A DNA stretch of 64,000 nt from Limimaricola variabilis (GCF_014195545.1 NZ_JACIBX010000016.1:1-64000); one strand, 5' to 3'. Counted from the first letter of the stretch, positions 42,231 to 51,249 are shown. Notes: generated by a model not told the origin, from the sequence alone. Numbers and translations are program-made.

Positions 42231-42343
42231 GACTGTCAACCTGATCGATGATGCAACCTAAGGCATTGATATAGATACACTATATTCATTTCTCGTCCGG
42301 ACTCACAAGAGCCTTGTCAGGTGATAAGGATTGTGGTTCCTTG

Positions 42344-42368
42344 ATTTTCGAAACGTCGTCCCGAAAAT
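42344..42368. promoter_or_regulatory. KdgR operator candidate 2
   Basis: ATTTTCG and CGAAAAT are perfect inverted 7-base arms, 11 bases apart, ending 26 bases before the GH105 start. The CGAAAAT core recurs in candidate 1. An AT-rich stretch at 42267-42290 between the two elements could hold the divergent promoters. Confidence 0.45.
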
Positions 42369-42394
42369 AACGGGGCCGCCGAGGGAGGAACGAG

Positions 42395-43519
42395 ATGAGC
42401 ATGCATCCGCTACTGCGCCAACCGGAACGCCTGATGAGCCGTGACGAAGTCTGCGCGCTGATCGAGCGGCTGGCCGACAACCTCGTCAGCATCACCGACG
42501 ACAGCGGAAAGTTTCTGCTGCGGCTCGAGGACGGGCGGGTGATCGACACCAAGGGCTGGGCCGGATGGGAATGGACCCACGGCATCGGCCTCTACGGGTT
42601 GTTCAAGTACTGGGAACTGACCGGCAGCGACAAGGCAATGTCGATCATCACCGACTGGTTCGAGGCCCGGCTGGCCGAGGGCACGCCCACCAAGAATATC
42701 AACACCGTTGCCCCGTTCCTGACGCTGGCCTGCCTGCACGAGGTGCGGCCCGATCCGCGCTGGGTACCCTATCTGGATGCTTGGGCCGAATGGGTGATGC
42801 ACGAAATGCCGCGCACCGCCGAGGGCGGGCTTCAGCATATCGTCTACAACTCGGTCAACGACCAGCAGCTGTGGGATGACACGCTGATGATGAGCGTGCT
42901 GCCGCTGGCCAAGATCGGCCTGCTGCTGGGCCGCCCCGAATATATCGAGGAAGCGAAGTTCCAGTTCCTGCTGCATACCCAGTATCTCGCCGATAGCGAG
43001 ACCGGGCTGTGGTTCCACGGCTGGACCTTCGACGGCGACCACAATTTCGCCCGCGCGCTCTGGGCCCGCGGCAACAGCTGGGCCACCATCGCGATCCCGG
43101 AGTTCGTCGAGATGCTCGACTTGAAGCCGGGCGACCCGCTGCGCCGGCACCTGCTCTCGGCCCTGTCGCGCCAGGCGGCGACGCTCCGGCGCACCCAGGA
43201 CGAGAGCGGGCTGTGGCACACGTTGATCGACGATCCTGACAGCTATCTCGAAGCCTCGGCCGCCGCCGGCTTCGGCTACGGGCTGATGAAGGCCGCGCGC
43301 AAGCGCTATCTCGGCCGCGAGAACCGCGAGACCGCCGAGCGCGCCGTGCGCGGCGTGATCGCCAACATCGACGAGACGGGCGAGCTGCAGCGCGTCTCCT
43401 TCGGCACCGCGATGGGGTCCGATCTCGACTATTACCGGCAGATCCCGCTCACCTCGATGCCCTACGGGCAGGCGATGGCGATGTTCTGTCTCACGGAGTA
43501 CCTGCGGTCCTTCATCTGA
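42395..43519 (+). CDS. Unsaturated rhamnogalacturonyl hydrolase (GH105)
   Basis: This 374-aa (alpha/alpha)6-barrel protein is of the YteR/YesR type. W58-G68 (WEWTHGIGLYG) and the catalytic-acid region QLWDDTLMMS (D162 likely the general acid) match GH105, as does RGNSWATIAIPEF. It hydrolyses the unsaturated uronic acid from the non-reducing end of rhamnogalacturonan disaccharides left by polysaccharide lyases, giving rhamnose and 4,5-unsaturated galacturonate. No signal peptide is present, so it acts in the cytoplasm. The start at 42395 follows GGGAGGAACGAG. It is the first gene of the operon with the TRAP importer and kduI-kduD. Confidence 0.9.
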   Translation: MSMHPLLRQPERLMSRDEVCALIERLADNLVSITDDSGKFLLRLEDGRVIDTKGWAGWEWTHGIGLYGLFKYWELTGSDKAMSIITDWFEARLAEGTPTKNINTVAPFLTLACLHEVRPDPRWVPYLDAWAEWVMHEMPRTAEGGLQHIVYNSVNDQQLWDDTLMMSVLPLAKIGLLLGRPEYIEEAKFQFLLHTQYLADSETGLWFHGWTFDGDHNFARALWARGNSWATIAIPEFVEMLDLKPGDPLRRHLLSALSRQAATLRRTQDESGLWHTLIDDPDSYLEASAAAGFGYGLMKAARKRYLGRENRETAERAVRGVIANIDETGELQRVSFGTAMGSDLDYYRQIPLTSMPYGQAMAMFCLTEYLRSFI

Positions 43520-43560
43520 GGAGGAGAAGGCCGCGCAACGCATCACAGGGAGGAACCACC

Positions 43561-44541
43561 ATGAACATCAAGAGCATCCTGCTGGCCACGGCAGCGCTTG
43601 CAGTCACCACCGGCGCCGCTAGCGCCGAGAGCCTGCGCTTCGCCTATGCCAGCAATGCCACCCCCACCAAGGAGGCGATGGCGCATTTCGGCGAACTGGT
43701 CGAGGAGAAGACAGGCGGTGAAGTGACCGTGCAGTTCTTTCCCGACAGCCAGCTCGGCGGCGAGCGCGAGCTCGTGGAGATGGTGCAGGGCGGCCTGCTG
43801 GACATGACCAAGGTCTCGGGCGGGCTGATGGAGAGTTTCTCGCCGGTCTACGGCGTGTTCTCGATGCCTTACCTGTTCGACAGCCAGGAGCATTTCTACG
43901 CGGCCATGGACAACCCGGAGGTCACCGGCCCGGTCTACGAATCGACCCGCGACGACGGCATGGTGGCGCTGACCTATTACGATAGCGGTGCGCGCAGCTT
44001 CTACACCAAGGACAAGCCGATCATGAAGGTCGAGGACCTCAAGGGCTTGAAGATCCGCGTCATGCAAAGCCCGACCTCGATCCGCATGGTCGAGATGCTC
44101 GGCGGTTCGCCGATCGCGATGGGACAGGACGAGGTCTACACCTCGATCCAGCAAGGCGTGCTCGACGGCGCCGAGAACAACGAGTTCGCGATCACCATCG
44201 CGGGTCACGGCGAGGTGGCCAAGCACTACTCCTACGATGTGCACACCCGCATCCCCGATATCATGCTGATTTCGACCGCCACCCTCGATCGCCTCTCCGA
44301 AGAGCATCGTGCGGCGGTGATCGAAGCGGCGAAGGAGTCGACCGAATTTCAGAAGCAGGCCTGGAACGAAGCGGTCGAGGCGGCCAAGAAGCAGAGCGAG
44401 GAGGAGTTCGGGGTGCAGTTCTACTACCCCGAGGTCGCCCAGTTCCAGCAGGCGGTGCAGCCGATGTATGACGAGCTGGCTGCGGACCCCGAGAAGCAGC
44501 TGCTCTTCGACGCGATCCGCGCCGCCGCGGGCAACAGCTGA
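43561..44541 (+). CDS. TRAP transporter solute-binding protein DctP type, system 1
   Basis: This 326-aa periplasmic protein has a signal peptide (MNIKSILLATAALAVTTGAASA). DctP features are visible: the mature start LRFAYASNATPTKEAMAHFGEL, the carboxylate-binding arginine in LKGLKIRVMQSP, and the GVLDGAENNEFAI motif. The ligand carries a carboxylate, and context suggests an unsaturated rhamnogalacturonan disaccharide or a uronate. It lies 41 bases after GH105, with AGGGAGGAACC before the ATG, and its stop overlaps the small permease start. Confidence 0.92.
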   Translation: MNIKSILLATAALAVTTGAASAESLRFAYASNATPTKEAMAHFGELVEEKTGGEVTVQFFPDSQLGGERELVEMVQGGLLDMTKVSGGLMESFSPVYGVFSMPYLFDSQEHFYAAMDNPEVTGPVYESTRDDGMVALTYYDSGARSFYTKDKPIMKVEDLKGLKIRVMQSPTSIRMVEMLGGSPIAMGQDEVYTSIQQGVLDGAENNEFAITIAGHGEVAKHYSYDVHTRIPDIMLISTATLDRLSEEHRAAVIEAAKESTEFQKQAWNEAVEAAKKQSEEEFGVQFYYPEVAQFQQAVQPMYDELAADPEKQLLFDAIRAAAGNS

Positions 44542-45053
44542 TGCGCGCGCTGCGCCGGGCACTCGATATCGGTGTGGGGGCGGTCTGCTGCGGGCTTCTG
44601 GCCGCGATGATCGCGGTGCTGGCTTGGCAGGTGTTCAGCCGCTACGCGCTGAACGCGCCCTCCACCTTCTCTGAAGAGGCGTTGCGCTTCGGGGTGATCT
44701 GGGTGTCGCTGCTCGGCGCGGCCTATTCGACCGGACGCGGCACGCATATGGCCGTGGACCTGCTGCGCGAGATGACGCGCGGCGGCGTGCGCCGGGCGCT
44801 TGAATTCCTGGTGCCCTTGGCCTTTCTCATCTTCTCGCTCGCCGTGCTGGTGCGCGGCGGGCTGCACGGGGTCGAGATCGCCGCGCGCCAGACCAGTCCG
44901 GTGCTGCAGATCCCGATGGGCTACATCTATGCCAGCCTGCCGGTGAGCGGCGCTCTGATGGCGCTCTACAGCGTCTTGAACCTCGTTGATCTCGTCCGCG
45001 ACAGGCGCCGTCTGCCGGACGATCTCGAACGCATGATCATCGCCGGAGACTGA
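44541..45053 (+). CDS. TRAP transporter small permease (DctQ type), system 1
   Basis: This 170-aa membrane protein has four hydrophobic segments, the DctQ pattern. Conserved features include VFSRYALNAPSTFSEEALRFGVIWVSLLGAAY and GRGTHMAVDLLRE. It is translationally coupled to the binding protein (TGATG) and followed by the large permease after 1 base. Confidence 0.9.
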   Translation: MRALRRALDIGVGAVCCGLLAAMIAVLAWQVFSRYALNAPSTFSEEALRFGVIWVSLLGAAYSTGRGTHMAVDLLREMTRGGVRRALEFLVPLAFLIFSLAVLVRGGLHGVEIAARQTSPVLQIPMGYIYASLPVSGALMALYSVLNLVDLVRDRRRLPDDLERMIIAGD

Positions 45054-45054
45054 C

Positions 45055-46353
45055 ATGGCCGGACCCGCAAGCCTGATCCTGATCTCGGTTTTCGGCACGC
45101 TCGCGCTGCTGGGAATTCCGCTTGCCATCTCGATCACCGCCGCGGCCCTTGCCGCCGTGGCGCTGGTCGCGCCGCTGGACATGGCCCTGTTCACCTCGGC
45201 CCAGAAGATGCTGGCCAGTCTCGACAGCTTTTCGCTGCTGGCGGTGCCGTTCTTCATCCTGTCCGGCGTGATGATGAATTCGGGCGGCATTGCGGTCCGG
45301 CTGGTGAACTTCGCGCGGCTGATCGCCGGGCGCATTCCAGGCTCGCTGGCGCAGACCAACATCGCGGGCAATATGCTGTTCGGCTCGATCTCGGGCTCGG
45401 CCATCGCCGCCTCGACCTCGATCGGCGGCGTTCTGGTGCCGATGCAGGCCGAGGAGGGTTACGACCGCGACTTCGCCGCCGCCGTCAACATCGCCTCGGC
45501 CCCCACCGGCATGCTGATCCCGCCGACCACCGCCTTTATCATCTACTCGCTGGTCTCGGGCGGCGCCTCGATCGCGGCGCTGTTCCTGGGCGGCGCGGTG
45601 GCCGGACTGATGTGGGGCCTGGGCATGATGGCGCTGACCTCGTTGATCGCATGGCGGCGCGGCTACCCCGTTGGCGGGCGCACCGGCTGGCGCGAGGCCC
45701 TGCGCATCACTCGCGAGGCGCTGCCCTCCCTGATGCTAATCGTAATCGTCATCGGCGGCATCATGTTCGGAGTGTTCACCGCGGTCGAGGCTTCCGGCAT
45801 CGCGGTAATCTACACCATGCTGCTGGCCTTCGTGATCCACCGCACCACGCCCTTGCGCAACTTTCCGTCTTTCCTGCTTGAGACTGCGCAGGTCACCGGC
45901 ACCATCATGCTGCTGCTCGCGGCCTCGGCTGCGCTGTCCTTCGCGATGGCCTTCACCGGCATTCCGGCGGCAGTTACCTCGCTGATCCTCGGGTTGTCGG
46001 ACGACCCGGTCATGGTGATGCTGATCATCAACGCGGTGCTTCTGGTGATCGGCTGTTTCATGGATATCGGCCCGGCGATCCTGATCTTCACGCCGATCCT
46101 GCTGCCGATCGCTCAGAAGGTCGGCTACGACCCGGTGCATTTTGGAGTGATCTTGGTGTTCAACCTCGCGATCGGCACCATCACGCCCCCGGTGGGCACC
46201 GGTCTCTTCGTCGGCGCCAGCGTCGCGAAGGTGCGCGTGGAGCGCGCGATCCGGGCGCTGGGGCCGTTCTATATCCTGCTGTTCGCGATCCTGGCGCTGG
46301 TGACCTACGTGCCCGCCCTGACCCTTACGCTGCCGCGGCTGTTCGACCTCTGA
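45055..46353 (+). CDS. TRAP transporter large permease (DctM type), system 1
   Basis: This 432-aa sodium-coupled permease has about twelve membrane segments. DctM blocks are FSLLAVPFFILSGVMMNSGGIAVRL, GNMLFGSISGSAIAASTSIGG, ASAPTGMLIPPTTAFIIYS and FNLAIGTITPPVGTGLFVGASVA. It completes the DctPQM importer in the GH105-kduI-kduD operon. Confidence 0.93.
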   Translation: MAGPASLILISVFGTLALLGIPLAISITAAALAAVALVAPLDMALFTSAQKMLASLDSFSLLAVPFFILSGVMMNSGGIAVRLVNFARLIAGRIPGSLAQTNIAGNMLFGSISGSAIAASTSIGGVLVPMQAEEGYDRDFAAAVNIASAPTGMLIPPTTAFIIYSLVSGGASIAALFLGGAVAGLMWGLGMMALTSLIAWRRGYPVGGRTGWREALRITREALPSLMLIVIVIGGIMFGVFTAVEASGIAVIYTMLLAFVIHRTTPLRNFPSFLLETAQVTGTIMLLLAASAALSFAMAFTGIPAAVTSLILGLSDDPVMVMLIINAVLLVIGCFMDIGPAILIFTPILLPIAQKVGYDPVHFGVILVFNLAIGTITPPVGTGLFVGASVAKVRVERAIRALGPFYILLFAILALVTYVPALTLTLPRLFDL

Positions 46354-46410
46354 CGCCGCGCGCCTCCTGGCCACGCCGTGGCCCGACCTCCACGACCGAA
46401 AGGAATTTCC

Positions 46411-47235
46411 ATGCTCACCGTCGAGACCCGCCACGCGATCCATCCCGAGCACGCGAAAGTGATGGACACCGCGGAGCTGCGGCGCCACTTCCTGACCCCC
46501 GGCCTGTTCGGCAATGGCGAGATCCGCCTCGTCTACAGTCATTACGACCGCTTCGTCATGGGCGGCGTCGTGCCCGGCGGGGCCGAGCTGACGCTCGACG
46601 CGGTCCAGGAGGCGGGCACGCCCTCCTTTCTCGACCGCCGCGAGATGGCGGTGGTCAACATCGGCGGCGAGGGCCGCGTGATCGTCGGCGGCGAAACCCA
46701 TCCGATGGACCGCGGCGATGTGATCTATATTGGCATGGGCGCGGGGCCGGTCACCTTCTGCGGCGAAGGCCGGTTCTACGTCACCTCGACCCCGGCGCAT
46801 CGCGCCTGCCCGACCCGGTTGATCCCGACATCCGAGGCCAAGGAGGTCCACCTCGGTGAGACCGCCACCTCCAACAAGCGCACGATCCGGCAGTTCGTGC
46901 ATCCGGAGGTCTGCGACAGCTGCCAGCTGCTTTTGGGCTACACCACGCTGCATGAGGGCTCGGTCTGGAACACCATGCCCGCGCATCGCCACGATCGCCG
47001 CATGGAGGCCTACCTCTACTGGGGGATGGAGCCGCAGGCCCGCGTGCTGCACCTGATGGGGGAGCCGGAGGAAACCCGCCACCTCTTCATCGCCAACGAA
47101 GAAGGCGCGCTGTCGCCGCCCTGGTCGATCCATTCGGGCGCGGGAATCGGCGCCTATACCTTCATCTGGGCAATGGCGGGCGACAACCAGTCCTTCACCG
47201 ACATGGACATGGTAGCGGTGGAGGATCTGCGATGA
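46411..47235 (+). CDS. kduI: 5-keto-4-deoxyuronate isomerase, copy 1
   Basis: This 274-aa bicupin is the KduI isomerase, converting 5-keto-4-deoxyuronate to 2,5-diketo-3-deoxygluconate. The zinc site is visible as H192, H194, E199 (AHRHDRRMEAYLYW) and H241 (PPWSIHSGAG). It overlaps kduD by ATGA. The start at 46411 follows GAAAGGAATTTCC; the upstream extension of the frame is unsupported. A paralogue lies at 58624-59448 and shares about two thirds of residues. Confidence 0.93.
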   Translation: MLTVETRHAIHPEHAKVMDTAELRRHFLTPGLFGNGEIRLVYSHYDRFVMGGVVPGGAELTLDAVQEAGTPSFLDRREMAVVNIGGEGRVIVGGETHPMDRGDVIYIGMGAGPVTFCGEGRFYVTSTPAHRACPTRLIPTSEAKEVHLGETATSNKRTIRQFVHPEVCDSCQLLLGYTTLHEGSVWNTMPAHRHDRRMEAYLYWGMEPQARVLHLMGEPEETRHLFIANEEGALSPPWSIHSGAGIGAYTFIWAMAGDNQSFTDMDMVAVEDLR

Positions 47236-47987
47236 CCGGCATCGCCGGGCTGTTCGACCTGCGCGGCAAGCGGGCGCTGGTCACCGGCGCTCGCAGCGGG
47301 ATCGGCCGGATGGCGGCCGAGACCCTGGCCGCCGCCGGGGCCGACATCACCGGGCTGGGCTCGCGCCCGATGCCCGAAACCGAGGCGGCGGTGCGCGGGC
47401 TGGGGCGGGCATTCGAATTCGCGCGGGTCGACCTGACGGACCGGGCAGCGATCGCGGCTTGGCTAGCGGAGATCCCCGCCTTCGACATCCTGGTCAACAA
47501 TGCCGGCCAGATCCGCCGCGCCGACCTGCTGGAGTTCCCGCAGGCCGATTGGGACGACGTGATCCAGATCAATCTGAGCGCGGCCTTCGCGCTGAGCCAG
47601 GCAGTGGCGCGGGGCATGGCGGCCGAAGGGCGGCCGGGGCGGATCATCAACATCGCCTCGCTGCTGTCGTTCCAGGGCGGCATCCGGGTCGCCTCCTACA
47701 CCGCGGCCAAGCACGGCATTCTCGGCCTGACCCGCGCCATGGCCAACGAACTCGCGGGGCGCGACGTCACCGTCAACGCCATCGCGCCAGGCTACATCGC
47801 CACCGACAATACCCAAGCGCTGCGCGACGACCCCGAGCGCAGCGCCGCGATCCTCGGCCGGATCCCGGCCGGTCGCTGGGGCGCGCCAGAGGATCTCGCC
47901 CCGGCGCTGCTCTATCTCTGCGCGCCGGCCAGTGGCTATGTCACCGGGTCCTGCGTGACCGTGGATGGCGGCTGGATGGCGCGCTGA
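47232..47987 (+). CDS. kduD: 2-keto-3-deoxygluconate-forming dehydrogenase, copy 1
   Basis: This 251-aa classical short-chain dehydrogenase has TGARSGIG for cofactor binding near residue 18, NNAG near 90, and a YTAAK active site near 155. KduD reduces 2,5-diketo-3-deoxygluconate to 2-keto-3-deoxygluconate. The downstream KDG kinase and aldolase are not in this window. The gene is the last of the GH105-TRAP-kduI-kduD operon. Confidence 0.93.
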   Translation: MTGIAGLFDLRGKRALVTGARSGIGRMAAETLAAAGADITGLGSRPMPETEAAVRGLGRAFEFARVDLTDRAAIAAWLAEIPAFDILVNNAGQIRRADLLEFPQADWDDVIQINLSAAFALSQAVARGMAAEGRPGRIINIASLLSFQGGIRVASYTAAKHGILGLTRAMANELAGRDVTVNAIAPGYIATDNTQALRDDPERSAAILGRIPAGRWGAPEDLAPALLYLCAPASGYVTGSCVTVDGGWMAR

Positions 47988-48235
47988 GGCCAACAGCGAC
48001 CTCGCTCGACAGATTTGCGATCGAGCCGCGCGAGCTCCATGGCCCCGAGATTGGGCGGTGCGGTCCTCAAGGAGCCTCGCCTACCGTTCTCGCAAAATGA
48101 TCTGCGCTTGGGTTAGGTCCGTAAGCGCTTTTCAGCGTCCTGCCGTGTCAGAAGCGACGAAGATGAAGGCGTCGTTGAGCTCATGCCGCGGAAGCCGTGC
48201 TTTCGAGGCTGCCCTTCAGGCGCAATCTACGAAAA

Positions 48236-48258
48236 GACCCTGCGCGCGGCGCAGGGTC
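48236..48258. terminator. Bidirectional terminator between kduD and convergent binding-protein gene
   Basis: GACCCTGCGC pairs with GCGCAGGGTC over a 3-base loop. On the minus strand it is followed by TCTTTTC, on the plus strand by TCTCTC. It lies between convergent genes and suits both. The rest of the 304-base gap (47988-48291) shows no recognisable gene. Confidence 0.7.
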
Positions 48259-48291
48259 TCTCTCAGGCTTCCTAGCTGACAAAACGTGCCG

Positions 48292-49884
48292 TCAGCGCGC
48301 CTTCGTCACATCCTCAAATCGTGAGATCCAGGGGTCGATGACGAGGCCTGCAACCTCGTCCTGAAAGGCCGCCGAGACCACGCGCTCCGAGAAGGGCTGG
48401 ATCGATGTTACCTTGCTGTCGATCAGCTGCTGGATCTCTTGGTACATCTCGACCTGCCGGGCCTCAACTCGCTCGACCAGCGCCGCCTCAATCAGCGCGT
48501 TCAACTCCTCGTCCTGGTAGCTGGTGCGCCAGCCCTGATAGTTGGTCAGCCCGGCCTCCTGGCTGTTGTCCGGGTTGTAGACCAGCGCCCGCAGGTTCGA
48601 ATCCGGATGAGGCTGCTGACCACCGCCGCCGCGACCGACCAGCAGTTCGAAGTCGCGCTCGCGCATTGCCCCGTAGATCTGACCGCCATCGCCGGTGATG
48701 ATCTCGGCGTCGATCCCAGCCTGTGCCAGAGTGCCCTGAATTGCGGTCGCCGCGTCGAGGAATTCCTGGTCCGAGATCACCCGCAGCGTCGTGGCGAAGC
48801 CGTCCGGGTAGCCCGCCTCGGCCAGAAGTGAGCGCGCCTTGTCGACGTCGAGCGCGTAGCCCGGATCTTCAAGCGCGCCGAAGGCGGCGCTATTGATCGG
48901 CCGCTGCCGCTCGACCCCGAAATAGGGCATGATCGCCGCGTTGATCCCCGCGTAATCGATCAGGTAGCGTAGCGCTTCGCGCACTTTCGGGTCGGCGTAG
49001 CGCTCGTCTTCCATCGAAACGGCAAGATAGTAGAACCCGGCGGTCGGCTGGGTTTCGACCGTGATCTCCTCGTTCGCCTCCAGCGCCTTGAGGTCCGGCG
49101 CAGCTAGGCTGAAGCCGACGTCGAGATCGCCCTGTTCGAGGCCGAGCCGCTGGCTTTGTGATTCCGGAAGGTGCCGCATCAGCACCCGCGCCATATCCGG
49201 TGCCTCGCCCCAGAAATTGTCGTTGCGGGTCAGGATCACGTATTCATTGGCGCGCCAGCCGCCCAAAGTGAAGGCACCGGACCCAGCTGAATTGTTGACC
49301 AGCCAGGCCTGACCCATGTCGCCATCGGCCTCGTTTTCCATCACCAGCTTGCTGTCGAGTACCGAGCCGACGCCGGCCTGGGTCAGATACATCAGCAGCA
49401 GCTTCGGATCATCGGCCTGCGGCAGGTTGATGGTGAAGCTGCGGTCGTCCTCGACCACGAAATGCTCGTCGACGCCCTCGGCGGTGAAGCCGCGGCTGGT
49501 TAGGCCCGAGGCCTGCGCCTGCCCGAGCTGCAGCACTCTGGCGAGGGAGAACTTCACGTCCTCGGCGGTGACCGGGTTGCCGGAGGCGAAGACCGCGTCG
49601 GGGCGCAGCGTGAATGTCACCGACATGTTGTCGGGGGCGATGGTCCAGCTTTCGGCAAGGCGCGGTAGAAGCTTGCCGCCGCGCGGCTCGAGCTCGAGCA
49701 GCGCGTCGTAGACGTTGTTGAGGATCTGCACCGCCTCGCCGCCGGTGATCGCCGCCGGGTCCATGGTCAGCACGTTGGTCATCGCGAAGCCGGCGATGAG
49801 CTGGTCGTCGGGGGTCTCGGCCGATGCCGGGACGGCGCCGGTGAGTAGGGCCGCGATCGCGGCTCCGGCCAGTAGATGTCGCAT
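48292..49884 (-). CDS. ABC transporter substrate-binding protein, family 5 (orphan)
   Basis: This 530-aa periplasmic protein has a signal peptide (MRHLLAGAAIAALLTGAVPASA). Family 5 (DppA/OppA-like) blocks are LTMDPAAITGGEAVQILNNVYD, LLPRLAESWTIAPDNMSVTFTLRPDAVF and YLIDYAGIN. Members bind peptides, nickel chelates or oligosaccharides. The start at 49884 follows GGGAGGAGAC. No family 5 permease or ATPase gene is nearby, so partners lie outside the window or it shares another importer. It is 43 bases downstream of the enolase-superfamily gene and probably co-transcribed with it. Confidence 0.85.
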   Translation of the reverse strand: MRHLLAGAAIAALLTGAVPASAETPDDQLIAGFAMTNVLTMDPAAITGGEAVQILNNVYDALLELEPRGGKLLPRLAESWTIAPDNMSVTFTLRPDAVFASGNPVTAEDVKFSLARVLQLGQAQASGLTSRGFTAEGVDEHFVVEDDRSFTINLPQADDPKLLLMYLTQAGVGSVLDSKLVMENEADGDMGQAWLVNNSAGSGAFTLGGWRANEYVILTRNDNFWGEAPDMARVLMRHLPESQSQRLGLEQGDLDVGFSLAAPDLKALEANEEITVETQPTAGFYYLAVSMEDERYADPKVREALRYLIDYAGINAAIMPYFGVERQRPINSAAFGALEDPGYALDVDKARSLLAEAGYPDGFATTLRVISDQEFLDAATAIQGTLAQAGIDAEIITGDGGQIYGAMRERDFELLVGRGGGGQQPHPDSNLRALVYNPDNSQEAGLTNYQGWRTSYQDEELNALIEAALVERVEARQVEMYQEIQQLIDSKVTSIQPFSERVVSAAFQDEVAGLVIDPWISRFEDVTKAR

Positions 49885-49927
49885 GTCTCCTCCCAAAGTG
49901 ATGCGGGTCGCAAGTGGTGCACGGCGG

Positions 49928-51076
49928 TCAGGCCACGCGGTGGTTCTCGATGTGCTCGAAGTTGATCTCCTCGCCGAGGCCGGGCCGGTCGGGCAGGTGT
50001 ACCCACCCCTGTTCGTCCATCGGGTCGGAAAGCGCGTGCAGGTAGTCGTAGCCGTCGTCGTATTCGAGGAACGGGTGAAGCAGCCCGCGCTCGTACCAGC
50101 GGCAGTTCTTGGTGGCGGCGACCAGTTGTAAGTTCATCGCGGTGTTGCCATGCACCTCGCATTCCAAGCCGAAGCTCTCGGCCAGATGCATGGTCTTCAG
50201 CGCCGGGGTGATGCCGCCGACATCGTTGACCCCGGTGCGCAGGATGTCGCAGGCGCCGGCGGCGATCCATTCGGCCCGGCCCCAATGCTTGCCGGCCGCG
50301 CTTTCCGGGCCGATCACCGGGATGTCGAGCTGGTCGGCCAGCCACTTGTAGGATGACATTGACTGCTCGTCCATCGGCTCCTCGAACCAAGCGAAGCCGA
50401 GCCGTTCGAGGCCGCGGCCCAGTTCCAGCGCGTCGGAGCGGGAATACCAATGGTAGGCGTCGAGCATCAGCGCGATGTCGGGACCGACCGCTTCGCGGAC
50501 CGCGGCGCAGGCTTTGATATCCATCCGCACGTCGGGCGCCCAGCTCACCGGCGGCATCCAGGTGTGCAACTTGATCCCCTTGTAGCCGCGCGCCACCAGC
50601 GTCTCAGCGAAGCGCCCGTAATCCTCGGGCGTAGCGAGCCCACCCTCCAGTTCGTCGCCGCACATGATCGAGCCATAGGCCAGAACCTTATCGCGGTAAC
50701 CGCCGATCAGCTTATAGACAGGCTGGTCCAGCCGTCGCCCGGCAAGGTCCCACAGCGCGCAGTCGATGACGGCGAGGGTGCGGTCGGTCAGCTGTGCCGC
50801 CGAGCCGCGCTGCCAATGCGCCATCTCCTGCCAGAGCCGCTCACGATCGCGATGGTCCTGGCCGATCAGCACCTTGCGGACATAGCTGTCGATGACGTGC
50901 GGCCGGACCACCTCCGGCGGACAGAAGGAATGGCCCTCGTACCCGTCCTCGTCGCGGATCGTGACGATCGCCTGACGCACCATGTGCGCCGGGCCGGGAT
51001 GGGCATGGCCGGCACTGTCAGCGTGGCGGCGGGTGCTGTGCTCGAATACGCGAACCGTGACGTCGGTGATGATCAA
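49928..51076 (-). CDS. Mandelate racemase/muconate lactonizing-type enzyme (enolase superfamily)
   Basis: This is a 382-aa enolase-superfamily protein with the N-terminal capping domain and a C-terminal barrel. Metal ligands are D206 (LMLDAYHW), E232 (WFEEPMD) and E258 (IGPESA). The catalytic pair is K169-x-H171 (GIKLHTW), with the H309 (CEVHGNTA)/D285 dyad. This pattern marks a sugar-acid dehydratase or cycloisomerase of the MR subgroup, but I cannot assign the substrate. The start is probably TTG at 51076, after AGAGAGGG; the longer open frame has no plausible signal. Context (uronate dehydrogenase and alpha-ketoglutarate semialdehyde dehydrogenase nearby) suggests an aldaric-acid lactone or sugar acid. 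Confidence 0.8.
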   Translation of the reverse strand: MIITDVTVRVFEHSTRRHADSAGHAHPGPAHMVRQAIVTIRDEDGYEGHSFCPPEVVRPHVIDSYVRKVLIGQDHRDRERLWQEMAHWQRGSAAQLTDRTLAVIDCALWDLAGRRLDQPVYKLIGGYRDKVLAYGSIMCGDELEGGLATPEDYGRFAETLVARGYKGIKLHTWMPPVSWAPDVRMDIKACAAVREAVGPDIALMLDAYHWYSRSDALELGRGLERLGFAWFEEPMDEQSMSSYKWLADQLDIPVIGPESAAGKHWGRAEWIAAGACDILRTGVNDVGGITPALKTMHLAESFGLECEVHGNTAMNLQLVAATKNCRWYERGLLHPFLEYDDGYDYLHALSDPMDEQGWVHLPDRPGLGEEINFEHIENHRVA

Positions 51077-51122
51077 GTGGCTGCCCTCTCTGCACCAGGG
51101 CCGAACCGGCCTCAACATGTTA

Positions 51123-51134
51123 TACAGGTCTGTA
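51123..51134. promoter_or_regulatory. GntR operator candidate
   Basis: TACAG-GT-CTGTA is a perfect inverted repeat inside a longer near-palindrome, 47 bases upstream of the enolase-superfamily gene. It shares the ACAGGT half-site with the element at 51235-51249. Confidence 0.45.
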
Positions 51135-51234
51135 GTATAGGACCGCGAAGCTGGTCAATACATTTTCGTATGCCGACCGTATGTTTCGATGGTTTCGGCC
51201 CGAGGCGGCAGATCGCTTGCGCGAAACTAATACT

Positions 51235-51249
51235 ACCTGTTACACAGGT
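51235..51249. promoter_or_regulatory. FadR-type GntR operator candidate
   Basis: ACCTGT-TAC-ACAGGT is a perfect inverted repeat containing TGTNNNACA, the form bound by FadR-subfamily GntR regulators. It lies 31 bases before the gntR start in the divergent promoter region. Confidence 0.6.
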
